Of a stretch of 5,183 bases of DNA, positions 5,106-5,183 are shown piece after piece. Below the pieces are notes generated by a model. It ran no database searches and was not told the DNA's origin. It saw only the letters and a list, made by a program, of their open reading frames with translations. Location of the stretch: the NCBI GenBank assembly GCA_031263875.1, contig JAISEX010000090.1, forward strand, positions 1 through 5,183, given 5' to 3'. Both the position numbers and the translations under genes were made by a program. How positions within the stretch are numbered: position 1 is the first letter of the stretch; every line of letters begins with the position of its first letter. Source of the stretch: Eubacteriales Family XIII. Incertae Sedis bacterium. GTDB lineage: Bacteria > Bacillota > Clostridia > Peptostreptococcales > Anaerovoracaceae.

Positions 5106-5183
5106 CGTTCGCCCTCGCTCAAGAGCAGAGGGGGTAGGCCGAAGCCGTTTGTACTTATATTATATATCATTATTGAAAAGTGT
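5106..5183. other. Non-coding right end with two hairpins
   Basis: CCCTCGCT (5112-5119) pairs with AGC-A-GAGGG (5124-5132), with one bulge and a 4-nt loop. A small GGC-CGAA-GCC hairpin at 5138-5147 reads GGC-UUCG-GCC on the minus strand, a very stable tetraloop type. The last 30 bases are AT-rich and could hold the promoter of a gene beyond the edge. No coding sequence is supported. Confidence 0.45.

Noticed and set aside
4649..5170. Minus-strand open frame of 173 codons over the PemK/MazF-like gene
   Set aside because: It is antisense to a recognisable domain, with no SD and no family resemblance. I considered it as an antisense antitoxin, but no known antitoxin features are visible.

Overview
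The window is bacterial DNA of moderate GC content. It has strong GGAGG-type Shine-Dalgarno (SD) sites and compact minus-strand gene packing. Gene content and ribosome sites would fit a Clostridia-like or other anaerobic gut-type bacterium, but no ribosomal RNA or lineage marker is present, so this placement is only a weak inference.

Three genes run right to left on the minus strand. The first (3902 to 2478) is a 12-helix-type APC-family permease that closely resembles the putrescine importer PuuP. Nine bases after it comes a YtcJ/NfdA-type metal-dependent amidohydrolase (2468 to 810), whose SD overlaps the permease stop codon. After a gap of about 360 bp comes the N-terminal half of an N-carbamoylputrescine amidase-type nitrilase-superfamily enzyme (449 to the left edge). 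An importer for a diamine-like compound, followed by two enzymes that hydrolyse C-N bonds of amide or ureido compounds, suggests uptake and deacylation or decarbamoylation of a polyamine-related compound. The importer and the nitrilase point to this independently. The amidohydrolase substrate is unknown. The 360-bp gap holds a plausible promoter for the nitrilase gene, a 10-bp long-range stem in its leader, and an open frame with a good SD that may be a small uncharacterised gene.

From 3903 to 4678 there is no convincing gene. This 776-bp stretch has a permease promoter candidate, a near-perfect 12-bp inverted repeat just upstream of the permease, a pair of imperfect direct repeats 80 bp apart, a 15-bp perfect inverted repeat around a GC-rich hairpin, and a GC-rich block with a 72-bp-spaced repeat. 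It looks like regulatory DNA next to a repeat-rich or mobile-element-like segment.

On the plus strand, 4679 to 5077 encodes a PemK/MazF-family toxin-like protein in more AT-rich DNA. It has a perfect extended -10 box 6 nt before its ATG, no SD, no visible antitoxin partner, and an intrinsic-terminator-like hairpin starting at its stop codon. The remaining bases to the right edge are non-coding, with two small hairpins and an AT-rich tail.
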